From positions 158,543,750 through 158,607,749 of the forward strand of contig OX578135.1 of NCBI GenBank assembly GCA_951213105.1: a DNA stretch of 64,000 bases, given 5' to 3'. Of this stretch, positions 1 through 9,120 are shown piece by piece. How positions within the stretch are numbered: position 1 is the first letter of the stretch; each line of letters begins with the position of its first letter. Below the pieces are notes generated by a model. The model did not search any database. It had not been told where the DNA came from and saw nothing but the letters and a program-made list of their open reading frames with translations. The translations under genes and the position numbers were made by a program. Source of the stretch: Amaurobius ferox (lineage: Eukaryota; Arthropoda; Arachnida; Araneae; Amaurobiidae).

Positions 1-587
1 AAATGTAATCAACTCCACCCTCTTCTATGACATTATCCTTCTATACATACCTATCTTATGAGATCATACCTGATCTGTACCCCCTATAACAGATCAGTAC
101 CCATTCTTAAAACAAATCGCGACTTCCTACGTCGAGAATCAACCGAATAAATAATCCACTCCCTATACATATATAGATTGTCGAACTCGTTATTATATTG
201 TACCGTAATTTTTTGGACACTTTCGATCTGGAGAATCAGAATTTTTAATTAAATTGATTTTAATAATAACAGAAACTTTTGACTTGATACAATGTTAAAT
301 AAGAAATCGGTTCCTTTTGGAAACAAGATGCACATCCGTTTGGAGTCGATATTCTTTCGGGTCAAATGATTTTTTTTTTATTTCAGTCAAACTATGCATA
401 TGCATGATTAATTATCGGTGTTCATATTTTTAATTTGCTTACAGCATTCACCAAATGGTACACTTCTCAGTAAGGCACGTTTTAAACGATAGTTATTAAT
501 ACTTGTAGCAACTGTTTACAGCGATTGCTGTGACTACTGATAAAAAGATGGCCATGTAGTACAGTTGGATATTTCTAAATTTTTCAG
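1..587 (+). other. Likely intron end upstream of the coding exon
   Basis: This AT-rich stretch has no long open frame. It ends in a good 3' splice acceptor: a pyrimidine/T-rich run followed by 'tttttcag', with AG at 586-587. In the reading frame of the downstream exon a stop lies at 557-559, so coding sequence must enter by splicing rather than extend leftward. An 8-bp inverted repeat sits at 71-78 and 89-96. Nothing else is recognisable. Calling it an intron is an inference from the acceptor; no donor or upstream exon is visible in the window. Confidence 0.45.
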
Positions 588-1111
588 ATAATCTTCAAGA
601 TGTGCCAGACTTGGAAATGCAAAGGGATGAGACTTTCATCGAAGAACAGATCACTATGATGGCAGACGGTTTTGAACAAGACACTCCATTTCCCACTGTG
701 ATGGACTACGGCGACGACCTGTTTACTGGGCCTCCAGTGATGTCGGATAACGAACGACAGATTCCACCTGTTTTCCCGTTCAATATGACGGATAACGAAC
801 GACAGATTCCACCTGTTTTCCCGTTCAATATGTCGGATAACGAACGACAGATTCCACCTGTTTTCCCGTTCAATATGTCGGATAACGAACGACAGATTCC
901 ACCTGTTTTCCCGTTCAATATGACGGATAACGAACGACAGATTCCACCTGTTTTCCCGTTCAATATGACGGATAACGAACGACAGATTCCACCTGTTTTC
1001 CCGTTCAATATGACGGATAACGAACGACAGATTCCACCTGTTTTCCCGTTCAATATGTCGGACAACGAACGACAGTTTTCTACAGTGTTCTCGTTCAATA
1101 TACTGAACTAA
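588..1111 (+). CDS. Putative terminal coding exon of a repeat-bearing protein
   Basis: I do not recognise this protein. The frame is open from the acceptor AG at 586-587 to TAA at 1109-1111, about 174 codons plus a two-base split codon. No ATG lies at its head: the first in-frame ATG is at 617-619 and the frame begins N-L-Q-D-V-P-D-L, so it reads as an internal or last exon rather than a complete gene. The first ~45 residues are acidic (EEQITMMADGFEQD, MDYGDD). The rest is eight copies of a 15-residue repeat, M(S/T)DNERQIPPVFPFN. No membrane segment, cysteines or known catalytic motif are visible; such polar, proline-rich repeats suggest a disordered region. Long minus-strand open frames over the same place are artefacts of a 45-bp repeat being divisible by three. 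Support for coding is the acceptor, frame preservation across all repeats and a downstream poly(A) signal. A transcribed non-coding minisatellite is the alternative. Confidence 0.5.
740..1099 (+). repeat. 45-bp coding minisatellite, 8 copies
   Basis: Eight in-frame copies start at 740, 785, 830, 875, 920, 965, 1010 and 1055. Seven are almost identical. They differ chiefly at the first base of codon 2 (tcg or acg), giving the Ser/Thr order S,T,S,S,T,T,T,S. The last copy is degenerate in its second half, where IPPVFPF becomes FSTVFSF. Near-identity of the central copies with a degenerate outer copy is the usual signature of recent slippage or unequal exchange within a minisatellite. Confidence 0.95.
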
Positions 1112-1385
1112 GGCCACGAACGACAGTTCACTGGACCTCCAATACCGCTCTCATAGAAACATTCATGTCGTTATCTGGCATTATTCATTGTCGAGCTACG
1201 ACAAAGAACAACATTCTACAATGCTGTTCCCGATCATGGACAATGCCTCTTTGCAGCTTATAATGCTTCCCTTTACTTTGATGTAGAAATATTTAAAACA
1301 AAAATTTTGTATATTCCGGATCTATATTTTATTGTCAAGACCAACAAACAATTATCTGAATTTAAAATAAAATGGGATGAATCTA
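1112..1385 (+). other. Probable 3' UTR
   Basis: This is the sequence between the stop and the poly(A) signal. Its first ~40 bases still resemble the coding repeat in the same frame (see findings). The remainder is AT-rich with no structure I can name. Confidence 0.4.
1366..1371 (+). promoter_or_regulatory. Candidate poly(A) signal AATAAA
   Basis: A canonical AATAAA lies about 255 bp after the stop at 1109-1111, a plausible 3' UTR length. In AT-rich DNA this hexamer is also common by chance. Confidence 0.4.
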
Positions 1386-1767
1386 ACATGACTTTTCTGT
1401 GAACTTTCTTGTATTTTGTCGTTCCTATTCATTGAATGTACTAGCTCATACAGGAAATGGATACACATTTGAAATGACATCGCATATGCAGTTTCCAATT
1501 TACTTTTCTTTTCATTTAGCACTCTTTAGAAAGATGCTACCTTTTCAAACATTCCGCTAATAATGAAAAATAAAAATTTCAAGACCAAATTATCTATTAT
1601 TTAGTGGAACAGATATATTTTTTCTTATACCCCATATAGACAAAATCCCATATAAACGAAATCACTTATCTCATCAAAGTGAAAATAACATTTATATTAA
1701 TTAATCTGCGAGAAAAACTGCTTTTTTACTTTCCTTATGTACATAATGTATAAGGTAATTATTGTGA
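1386..1767. other. Intergenic AT-rich DNA
   Basis: I see no gene, RNA gene or repeat here that I can support. Confidence 0.5.
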
Positions 1768-1771
1768 CGGG

Positions 1772-1799
1772 GTCGAAAATTCGAATTCGAGTTTTCGAC
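1772..1799. repeat. 28-bp near-perfect palindrome
   Basis: Arms GTCGAAAA (1772-1779) and TTTTCGAC (1792-1799) flank a perfect inner palindrome TCGAATTCGA (1781-1790). Only the 1780/1791 pair (T opposite G) breaks the symmetry. It sits at the left edge of the (GT)n repeat, so it may be a terminus or a protein-binding site. Confidence 0.85.
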
Positions 1800-1855
1800 G
1801 GGAGAGCACGTTTCAAGCATCCCTGATCACGAATCCAACATTTTTGAGGTGGTGT

Positions 1856-1918
1856 CTGTTTGTGTATGTGTGTGTGTGGGAAAATATGTGTGTGGGTGTG
1901 TGGGTATATCAGTGAGTT
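1856..1918 (+). repeat. Imperfect (GT)n microsatellite
   Basis: A GT/TG-rich run with interruptions ('gtgtgtgtgtggg', 'tgtgtgtgggtgtgtggg'). Confidence 0.85.
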
Positions 1919-2350
1919 TGTGGAGACGATATCTCACGAACAAATGGAGCGGTTCGAATGAAATTTGGTAGAAAAATCACAATCCGTGAAAACTGGAAGC
2001 CTATTGTTTTTAAACGCAATCGAATGTTCAGAACACCCTAAATTTTCGAATGAAATTTTTAAAAAATCATCAAAAAATCAAAACCTTTAATAAAGTTATG
2101 CAAATAGACATTTCTTATGTAATTTTTCCTTAGAAAACGATTGACATAAACTTTAGAACGCTAAGATGATCCGTTCTAGAGATATTGCACATTTTTCAAA
2201 TAAATTTATCAAAAAATCCCATAAATTAAAAAAATATACTAACTGTTGAGAAGCATGTTCACTTTTCGTATGTGATATCCTGCGATAAATTGGGCGACAT
2301 CATTCTCGTGGATCGAGCTCGTTCCATTCATGCGAAAAGATACTTTGAGT

Positions 2351-3166
2351 AACACATTTGTATTTGATCGCCAATAGTCATTTATCTGCTATACGAATAG
2401 CTTATTTCTCCGTCTATAACTCTTGGCGAGATTTTGGCGACGGATTGGGTGGAATGTCGCCAACTTGGCGACTTTTTGAAATGTTGCCAAATTAACGAAA
2501 ATCTAGCCAAATGTATAAAAATGACGCTAAATCAATAAAAATGACGACTAATTGAAGAAAATTCAATATCTTGGAAAGAATATAAGTATCTACTATAAGA
2601 ATAACATTTTTTTTAACTGTAAAAGTAGTAAATTCATTGCATTATATAAGGAAAGTCATGTGTTGTTCACATCAGATTTTTTTAATAAAGAAGTGTTTAA
2701 CAGTAATAACGGTATCAGCCGTTTACGGGTGCAAAATCAGTGTCATTTAAAAAAAAAGAGAGTGGCTACACCAGCAAAAGTATCAAGTAATTTTTCCGTA
2801 TTTGCTGCTATAGCTCAGTTTTTCTTATCCTGAAGAATCTTCCGGTTATACATATTTTCTTTATTAACAAGTTATTGTTTCGACGTATCTACCGAATATT
2901 GGGTTCATTCGCAAGATACAAAGATAGGTCCATATTTCCAGATAGCAAATACTTAATCAAAAAGCAACCAGTAACCGTAAACAGAAACAATATACAGTTA
3001 ATAACTTTCTAGCTATCTGACAACGTCGCAAATCAACTATCAGAAGTGAAAACAAACTACAATTTAATGGTCAATTAATTCACAAAATAAACAATTATAT
3101 TCTCAAAACACTGACATATTCATAAGTCATTTTTATTCGATTCATTATTATAATTATTATTAATAG
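2351..3166. other. Unassigned AT-rich flank of the array
   Basis: Contains a perfect 17-bp palindrome at 2456-2472 and several 'gcga' and 'aaaatgacg' echoes (2440-2555). A 93-codon open frame at 2552-2833 starts at TTG, has no internal Met codon, and has a lysine/asparagine-rich composition typical of chance frames in AT-rich DNA. I do not call it a gene. The last ~40 bases before 3167 are a TTA/ATT-rich run in which the tandem family begins. Confidence 0.5.
2456..2472. repeat. Perfect 17-bp palindrome
   Basis: GTCGCCAA, a single central C, then TTGGCGAC. A related half-site 'ttggcga' occurs just upstream at about 2423 and 2434. Function unknown. Confidence 0.85.
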
Positions 3167-3904
3167 GCGAATACCCGTTGAAAATCAACGGTCCCACATT
3201 AAGCAACCACCGAATAAGGTAAATTTTTAAATAACTCACGTTTCTTATTTATTCGAAAAATCGAACTTTTAGTTTTGAGGCACCCCCAAAAGTTGAAAAT
3301 ATCGGAAAACTGAAATTGCACATGTTCTTCCTTTCGAACTATCTATACGTACACCAAATTTGAAGTCTGTATCTCATTCCGAAGCAAGTTTTTTTTTTAT
3401 CAATTCACCTTTCGAACGTTTTCCCCTGGAGCACCCCCTGAAACGAAAATTTTTGAAAAATTATATTCGTTTTGGATGTTTTCATCAAATGATTAGTCCA
3501 TATATCAAATTTCAAGCCTTTATCGAATTTTAAAGAGGCCGTTTCTCATTTATTTTCGGAAAATCGAACATTTTTGTGCGCGGTACCCCTTAAGTATAAA
3601 ATATTGGAAATCTGAAATTGTATACTTTCTTCCATTCGAAAGGTTTACCCATATACCAAATTTGAAGCCCCTATCTTATCGCAAAGCATGCTTTCTTATC
3701 ATTTCACTTTTCGAACGTTTTGGTGTAGAGCACCCCCTCAAGAGAACGTTTTCGAAAAATTCGATTTTTCCATGGGGTTTTATCTAACGACCGAGCCGTG
3801 TACCAAATTGCAAGTCTCTATCTATTCGGGAAGTGCCTAAAAAAAGCGTAAGAGACAGACAGGACGGACAGACAGACGGACACTTGGCAATTAGTATATA
3901 CTAG
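3167..3904 (+). repeat. Edge unit, 738 bp, four monomers
   Basis: The smallest complete member of the family. It opens with the head (hairpin CCGTTGA-AAA-TCAACGG), carries four monomers in the order B-A-B-A' (C-rich tracts at 3280, 3431, 3583 and 3730), and ends with the diverged GACA tract, 'cttggcaat' and TAGTATATACTA. Its left neighbour reads 'taatag' instead of 'tactag', i.e. flanking DNA rather than another unit, so 3167 is the outer boundary of the array. It is strongly diverged from the interior units, which suggests age or escape from homogenisation. Confidence 0.85.
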
Positions 3905-4659
3905 CCGAATACCCATTGAAAATCAAGGGTCTCGCAATAAGCAACTACTGAATGTTGTCATTTTTTTAATAATTCGCGTTTCACATTTATTCGGCAAATC
4001 GAATATTTTAGTGTGCGGAACCCCCTAAAAAAGAATATAGTGTAAATTTTAAATTACGCACGTCTTCCTTTCGAACTATCTACCAGTACACCAAATTAAA
4101 GTCTCTATCTCATCCCGAAGCATACTATTTTATCACATCCCCTTTCATACGTTTTTCTGTGGAACACACCCATAAATGAATATTTTTGAAAAACTCTGTT
4201 AGCCTTCGATTTCTTATCAGATGATTGGCTCATATACCAAATATCAAGCCTCTATCACATTTAAAGGAAGTGTGTCTCATTTATTCCGAAAATCGAGCAT
4301 ATTGGTGTTAGGCACCCCCTAAAGTTGCAAATATTGGAAATCTGAAATTGCACACTTTCTTCCTTTCAAATTATCAGTACACTAAATTTGATGTCTTTAT
4401 CTTATCGTGAAGCATGTTTTTCTATCACTTCATATTTCGAACGTTTTTCTGTGTTGCACTCCCTTACATGATAATTTTTGAAAACCGTAATAATTGTAGA
4501 GTTTTTATATCAAATGATTACCCCATATACTAAATTTCAAGCCTCTATCACATTCTAAAGGAGGCGTTTTTCATTTGTTCGTCAAATCGAACATTTTAGT
4601 TTGTGGCACCCCCTACAACAGCAAAAGTTGGAAAACTGAAATTGCGCACTTTCTTCCTT

Positions 4660-4705
4660 TCTAACTATCTACCTAACTATCTTTCTAACTATCTATCTAT
4701 TCTAT
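4660..4705 (+). repeat. Local 'ctaactat/ctatctat' short tandem repeat
   Basis: The normal 'aactatctaccc' segment of a B monomer is expanded into several copies of 'ctaactat' and 'ctat'. It is private to this unit and explains the 175-bp monomer spacing. Confidence 0.75.
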
Positions 4706-5502
4706 GTCAAATTTGAAGTCTCTATCTCATCGCGAAGCATGCTTTTCTATCATTTCACCTTTCGAATGTTTTTCTGTGGAGTACCCACCCCCCCCCCATA
4801 ATATACATTTTTGAAAAACTCCATTCTTCTTGGGTTTTCTATAAAATGATTCGCCCATATACCAAATATCAAGCCTCTATCACGTTCTAAAAGGAGTGTT
4901 TCTACTTCATTCCGAAAATCGAAAATTTTTGTATGCGACACCCCCTAAAGTAGAGAATATTGGAAAACTGAAATTGTACACATTCTTCCTTCCCAACTAT
5001 CTACCCGTACACCAAATTTCAAATCTCTATCTCATCCCGAAGTATGTTTTTTTATCAATTCACCTTTCGAATATTTTCCTCTGGAGCACTCCCTTAAACG
5101 AACGTTTTTGAAAAACTATAATCGTCTTGGGTTTTTTTATCAAATTATTATTCCATATACCAAATTTTAAGCCTCTATCAAATTTTAAAAGAGTCGTTTC
5201 TCATTTATTCGGTAAATCGAATATTTTGGTGTGCGGCACCCCTTTAAGTAGAAAATATTGGAAATCTGAAATTGCACACTTTCTTCCTTTCGAACGATTT
5301 ACCCATACACCAAATTTTAAGTCTCTATCTCATGGCAAAACATGGTTTCCTATCATTTCACTTTTCGAATGTTTTGGAGTGGAGCACCCCTCTAGAGAAC
5401 ATTTTCGAAAAATTCGAGTTTTCCAGGGGGTTTTATCGAACGATTGAGCCGTGTACCAAATTGCAAGTCTCTATCTATTCGGGAAGTGCCTAAAAAAAGC
5501 GT

Positions 5503-5534
<32 letters not shown>

Positions 5535-5547
5535 TACACTTGGCAAT

Positions 5548-5559
5548 TAGTATATACTA
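5548..5559. repeat. Tail palindrome TAGTATATACTA (representative)
   Basis: A perfect 12-bp palindrome ending each unit just before the head of the next one. It is present at every junction from 3905 onward and absent at the outer edge (3161-3166 reads 'taatag'). Confidence 0.9.
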
Positions 5560-5560
5560 G

Positions 5561-7341
5561 CCGAATACCCGTTGAAAATCAACGGTCTCGCAATAAGCAA
5601 TCCCTGAATAATGAAAATTTTTTAATAATTCGCGTTTCACATTTATTCGACAAATGGAATATTTTGGTGTGCAGAACCCCCTAAAGAAGAAAATATTGGG
5701 AAATTAATTTGCGCATTTCTTCCTTTCGAATTATTTACCCGTACACTACATTAAAGTCCATCTCATCCCGAGACACCCCTACATTATTATTTCTCCTTTG
5801 GAACTTTTTTCTGTGAAGCACACCCATAAATGAACATTTTTGAAAAACTCTCTTTGTCTTTGGTTTTTTATCAGATGATTGACCCATATACCTAATATCA
5901 AGCCTCTGTCACATTTAAAAGGAAGCGTGCCTCATTTATTCCGAAAATCGAACATATTAGTGTGTGGCACCCCCTAAAGTAGCAAATATTGGAAATCTGA
6001 AATTTCACGCTTTCTTCCTTTCAAACTGTCTAACCGTACACCAAATTTGAAGTCTCTTTCCTATCGAGAAGCATTTTTTTCGAGAAACATCTCTTCACTT
6101 TTCGATCGTTTTTCTGTGTAGCACCCCGTTAATGAGCATTTTTGTCAAACTGTATACATGTTTGGTTTTTTTTGTCAAATAGTTAGCCCATATACTAAAT
6201 TTCAAGCTTCTATCACATTGTAAAGGAGGCGTTTTTCATTTGTTCGGCAAATCGAAAATTTTAGTGAGCGGCACCCCCTACAATAGCAAATGTTGGAAAA
6301 CTGTAATTGCACACTTTCCTCCTTTGCAACTTTTTACCCGTACACCAAATTTGAAGTCTCTATCTCATCGTGAAGTATGCTTTTCTAGCATTTCATCTTT
6401 CGAATGCTTTTGTGTGGAGTACCCACCCCCTTATCTATACATTTTTGAAAAACTCTATTCTCTTTGTGATTTCTATGAGATGATTCGCCCATATACCAAA
6501 TATTAAGCCTCTATCACCTTTTAAAAGTGGCGTTTCTCCTTTATTCCGAAAATCGAACATTTTAGTGTGCGACACCCCCTAAAGTAGAAAATTTTGGTAA
6601 ACTGAAATTATACACGTTCTTCCTTCCAAACTATCTACCCTTACACCAAATTTAATATCTCTATCTTATTCCGAATTATGATTTTTTATCAATTCACTTT
6701 TCGAACGTTTTACTCTGAAGCACCCCTTTAAACGAACATTTTTGAAAAACTATATTTGTCTTGTGTGTTTCCATCAAATGATTAGCCCATATACCGAATT
6801 TCAAGCCTCTATCAAATTTTAGAGGATCGTTTTCTCATTTATTCTGCAAATCGAATATTTTGGTGTGCGGCACCCCCTTAAGTAGAAAACATTGGAAATC
6901 TGAAATTGCACACTTTCTTTCTTTCGAACGATTTACCCATACACCAAATTTGAAGTCTCTACCTCATCGCAAAGCATTCTTTCCTATCATTTCACTTTTC
7001 GAACGTTTTGGTGTGCTGCATCCCCTTTAAGTAGAAAATATTGGAAATCTGAAATTGCACACTTTCTTCCTTTTGAGTGATTTACCCATATACCAAATTT
7101 GAAGTCTCTATCTCATCGCAAAGCATGCTTTCACATCATTTCACTTTTCGAACGTTTTGGTGTGGGGCACCCCTTCTATAGAACGTTTTCAAAAAATTCG
7201 ATTTTTCCAGGGGGGTTTTATCGAACCACCGAGCCGTGTACCAAATTGCAAGTCTCTATCTATTCGGGAAGTGCCTAAAAAAAGCGTGACAGACTGACAG
7301 ACGGACAGACAGACGGACACTTGGCAATTAGTATATACTAG
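5561..7341 (+). repeat. Unit 1 (1781 bp), founder-like type
   Basis: The only 11-monomer unit that keeps the first B tract intact ('gcagaaccccctaaag' near 5685). All later units have lost about 12 bp there. It also has 'tgctgcatcccc' (7015) in the extra B monomer and the short GACA tail. Confidence 0.9.
5569..5585. repeat. Head hairpin (representative)
   Basis: CCGTTGA-AAA-TCAACGG, a perfect 7-bp stem with a 3-base loop, lies 8 bases inside each unit start. Units 7, 9, 11-15, 17 and 26 carry CCGTCGA instead, which breaks one pair. Unit 4 carries CCGCTGA. On the minus strand the hairpin is followed by a short spacer and CTAG. Confidence 0.9.
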
Positions 7342-9120
7342 CCGAATACCCGTTGAAAATCAACGGTCTCGCAATAAGCAATCCCTGAATAATGAAAATT
7401 TTTTAATAATTCGCGTTTCACATTTATTCGACAAATCGAATATTTTGGTGTGCAGGAGAAAATATTCCGAAACTAAATTCGAGCATTTCTTCCTTTCGAA
7501 TTATCTACCCTTACACTACATTAAAGTCTATCTCATCCCGAGGCACTCCTATATTATTATTTCTCCTTCGGAACTTTTTTCTGTGAAGCACATCCATAAA
7601 TGAACATTTTTTAAAAACTCTGTTTGTCTTGTGTTTTTTATCAGATGATTGGCCCAAATACCAAATATCAAGCCTCTATGACATTTAAAAGGAAGCGTGC
7701 CTCATTTAATAGGAAAATCGAACATATTAATGTGCGCAACCCTTAAAGTAGCAAATATTGGAAATCTAAAATTTCACACTCTCTTCCTTTCAAACTATCT
7801 ACCCGTACATCAAATTTGAAGTCGCTATCCTATCGAAAAGCAAGTTTTTCTATCACTTCACCTTTCGAACGTTTTTCTGTGTAGCACCCGGTTAAAGAAC
7901 ATTTTTGTCAAACTGTATTCATCTTTGGTTTTTTTTGTCAAATGGTTAGCCCATATACTAAATTTCAAGTCTCTATCACATTGTAAAGGAGGCATTTTTC
8001 ATTTGTTCGGTAAATCGAACATTTTAGTGAGCGGAATCCCCTACAATAACAAATGTTGGAAAACTGAAATTGCACACTTTCTTCCTTTCCAACTTTTTAG
8101 CCGTACACTAAATTTGAAGTCTCTATCTCATCGCGAAGCATACTTTTCTAGCATTTCATCTTTCGAATGCTTTTGTGTGGAGTACCCATCCCCTTAACTA
8201 TACATTTTTGAAAAACTCTATTCTTTTTGTGACTTCTGTCAGATTATTTTCCCATATATCAAATATTAAGCCTCTATCACGTATTAAAAGAGGCGTTTCT
8301 CCTTTATTCCGATAATCGAACATTTTGGTGTGCGGCACCCCCTAAAGTAGAAAATATTGGTAAACTGAAATTTTACAATTTCTTCCTTTCAAACTACCTA
8401 CCCTTATACCAAATTTGATATCTCTATCTCAATCCGAAGCATGGTTATTTATCAATTCACTTTTCGAACGTTTTACTCTGGAGCACCCCCTTAAACGAAC
8501 ATTTTTGAAAAACTATATTTGCCTTGGGTGTTTCCATCAAATGATTAGCCCATATACCGAATTTCAAGCCTCTATCAAATTTTAAAGGAGCGTTTTATCA
8601 TTTATTCTGCAAATCGAATATTTTGGTGTGCAGCACCCCCTTAAGTAGAAAATATTGGAAATCTGAAATTGCACGCTTTCTTCCTTTCGAACGGTTTACC
8701 AATACACCAAATTTGAAGTCTCTATCTCATCGCAAAGCATTCTTTCCTATCATTTCACTTTTCGAACGTTTTGGTGTGCTGCACCCCCTTTAAGTAGAAA
8801 ATATTGGAAATCTGAAATTGCGCACTTTCTTCCTTTCGAGTGATTTACCCATATACCAAATTTGAAGTCTCTATCTCATCGCAAAGCATGCTTTCCCATC
8901 ATTTCACTTTTCGAACGTTTTGGTGTGGGGCACCCCCTCTATAGAACGTTTTCGAAAATTTCGATTTTTCCAGGGGGGTTTTATCGAACCACCGAGCCGT
9001 GTACCAAATTGCAAGTCTCTATCTATTCGGGAAGTGCCTAAAAAAAGCGTGACAGACTGACAGACGGACAGACAGACGGACAGACAGACAGACGGACACT
9101 TGGCAATTAGTATATACTAG
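7342..9120 (+). repeat. Unit 2 (1779 bp)
   Basis: Carries the ~12-bp deletion in the first B tract. Markers: 'attccgaaac' (7450), 'ccttcggaac' (about 7565), 'aagcaagttttt' (7840), 'cacgtattaaaag' (8278). Long GACA tail. Confidence 0.9.

Larger units (their letters stand above)
1768..2350 (+). repeat. Dispersed repeat with (GT)n core, probably TE-derived
   Basis: The region begins with a 28-bp near-palindrome (1772-1799), then a GT-rich microsatellite (about 1856-1918), then 'atatctcacgaacaaatgg' and 'gaatgaaatttggtag', followed by AT-rich sequence with short direct echoes such as 'aaaaaatcatcaaaaaatc'. The order microsatellite, 'clear-of-coding' motif, then 'gaaatttggta' is a form I associate with abundant non-coding repeats in insect genomes. 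That association is from memory and not tested. The right limit is approximate. Confidence 0.4.
3905..5560 (+). repeat. Diverged unit, 1656 bp, ten monomers
   Basis: Strict alternation B-A-B-A-B-A-B-A-B-A', with C-rich tracts at 4018, 4162, 4312, 4456, 4606, 4781, 4937, 5086, 5236 and 5384. Spacing is 144-150 bp, except that the 4606-4781 monomer is lengthened by a local 'ctaactat' expansion (about 4660-4705). The tract at 4781 has grown to an uninterrupted run of ten C. The head hairpin is broken ('cccattgaaaatcaaggg'). The tail is a pure (GACA)n run ending 'gacatacac'. It lacks the extra B monomer found in the units to the right. Confidence 0.85.

Noticed and set aside
584..1117. Long minus-strand open frames over the 45-bp repeats
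   Set aside because: The 45-bp period is divisible by three, so any stop-free frame stays open across copies. The plus strand has a splice acceptor, an acidic unique part and a poly(A) signal.
2552..2833. 93-codon frame as a gene
   Set aside because: TTG start, no internal Met, Lys/Asn-rich composition expected from AT-rich DNA, no recognisable motif.
3167..5560. LTR retrotransposon or LINE remnant
   Set aside because: No reverse-transcriptase-like frame, no LTR pair, no poly(A) end. The sequence is fully accounted for by head, monomers and tail.
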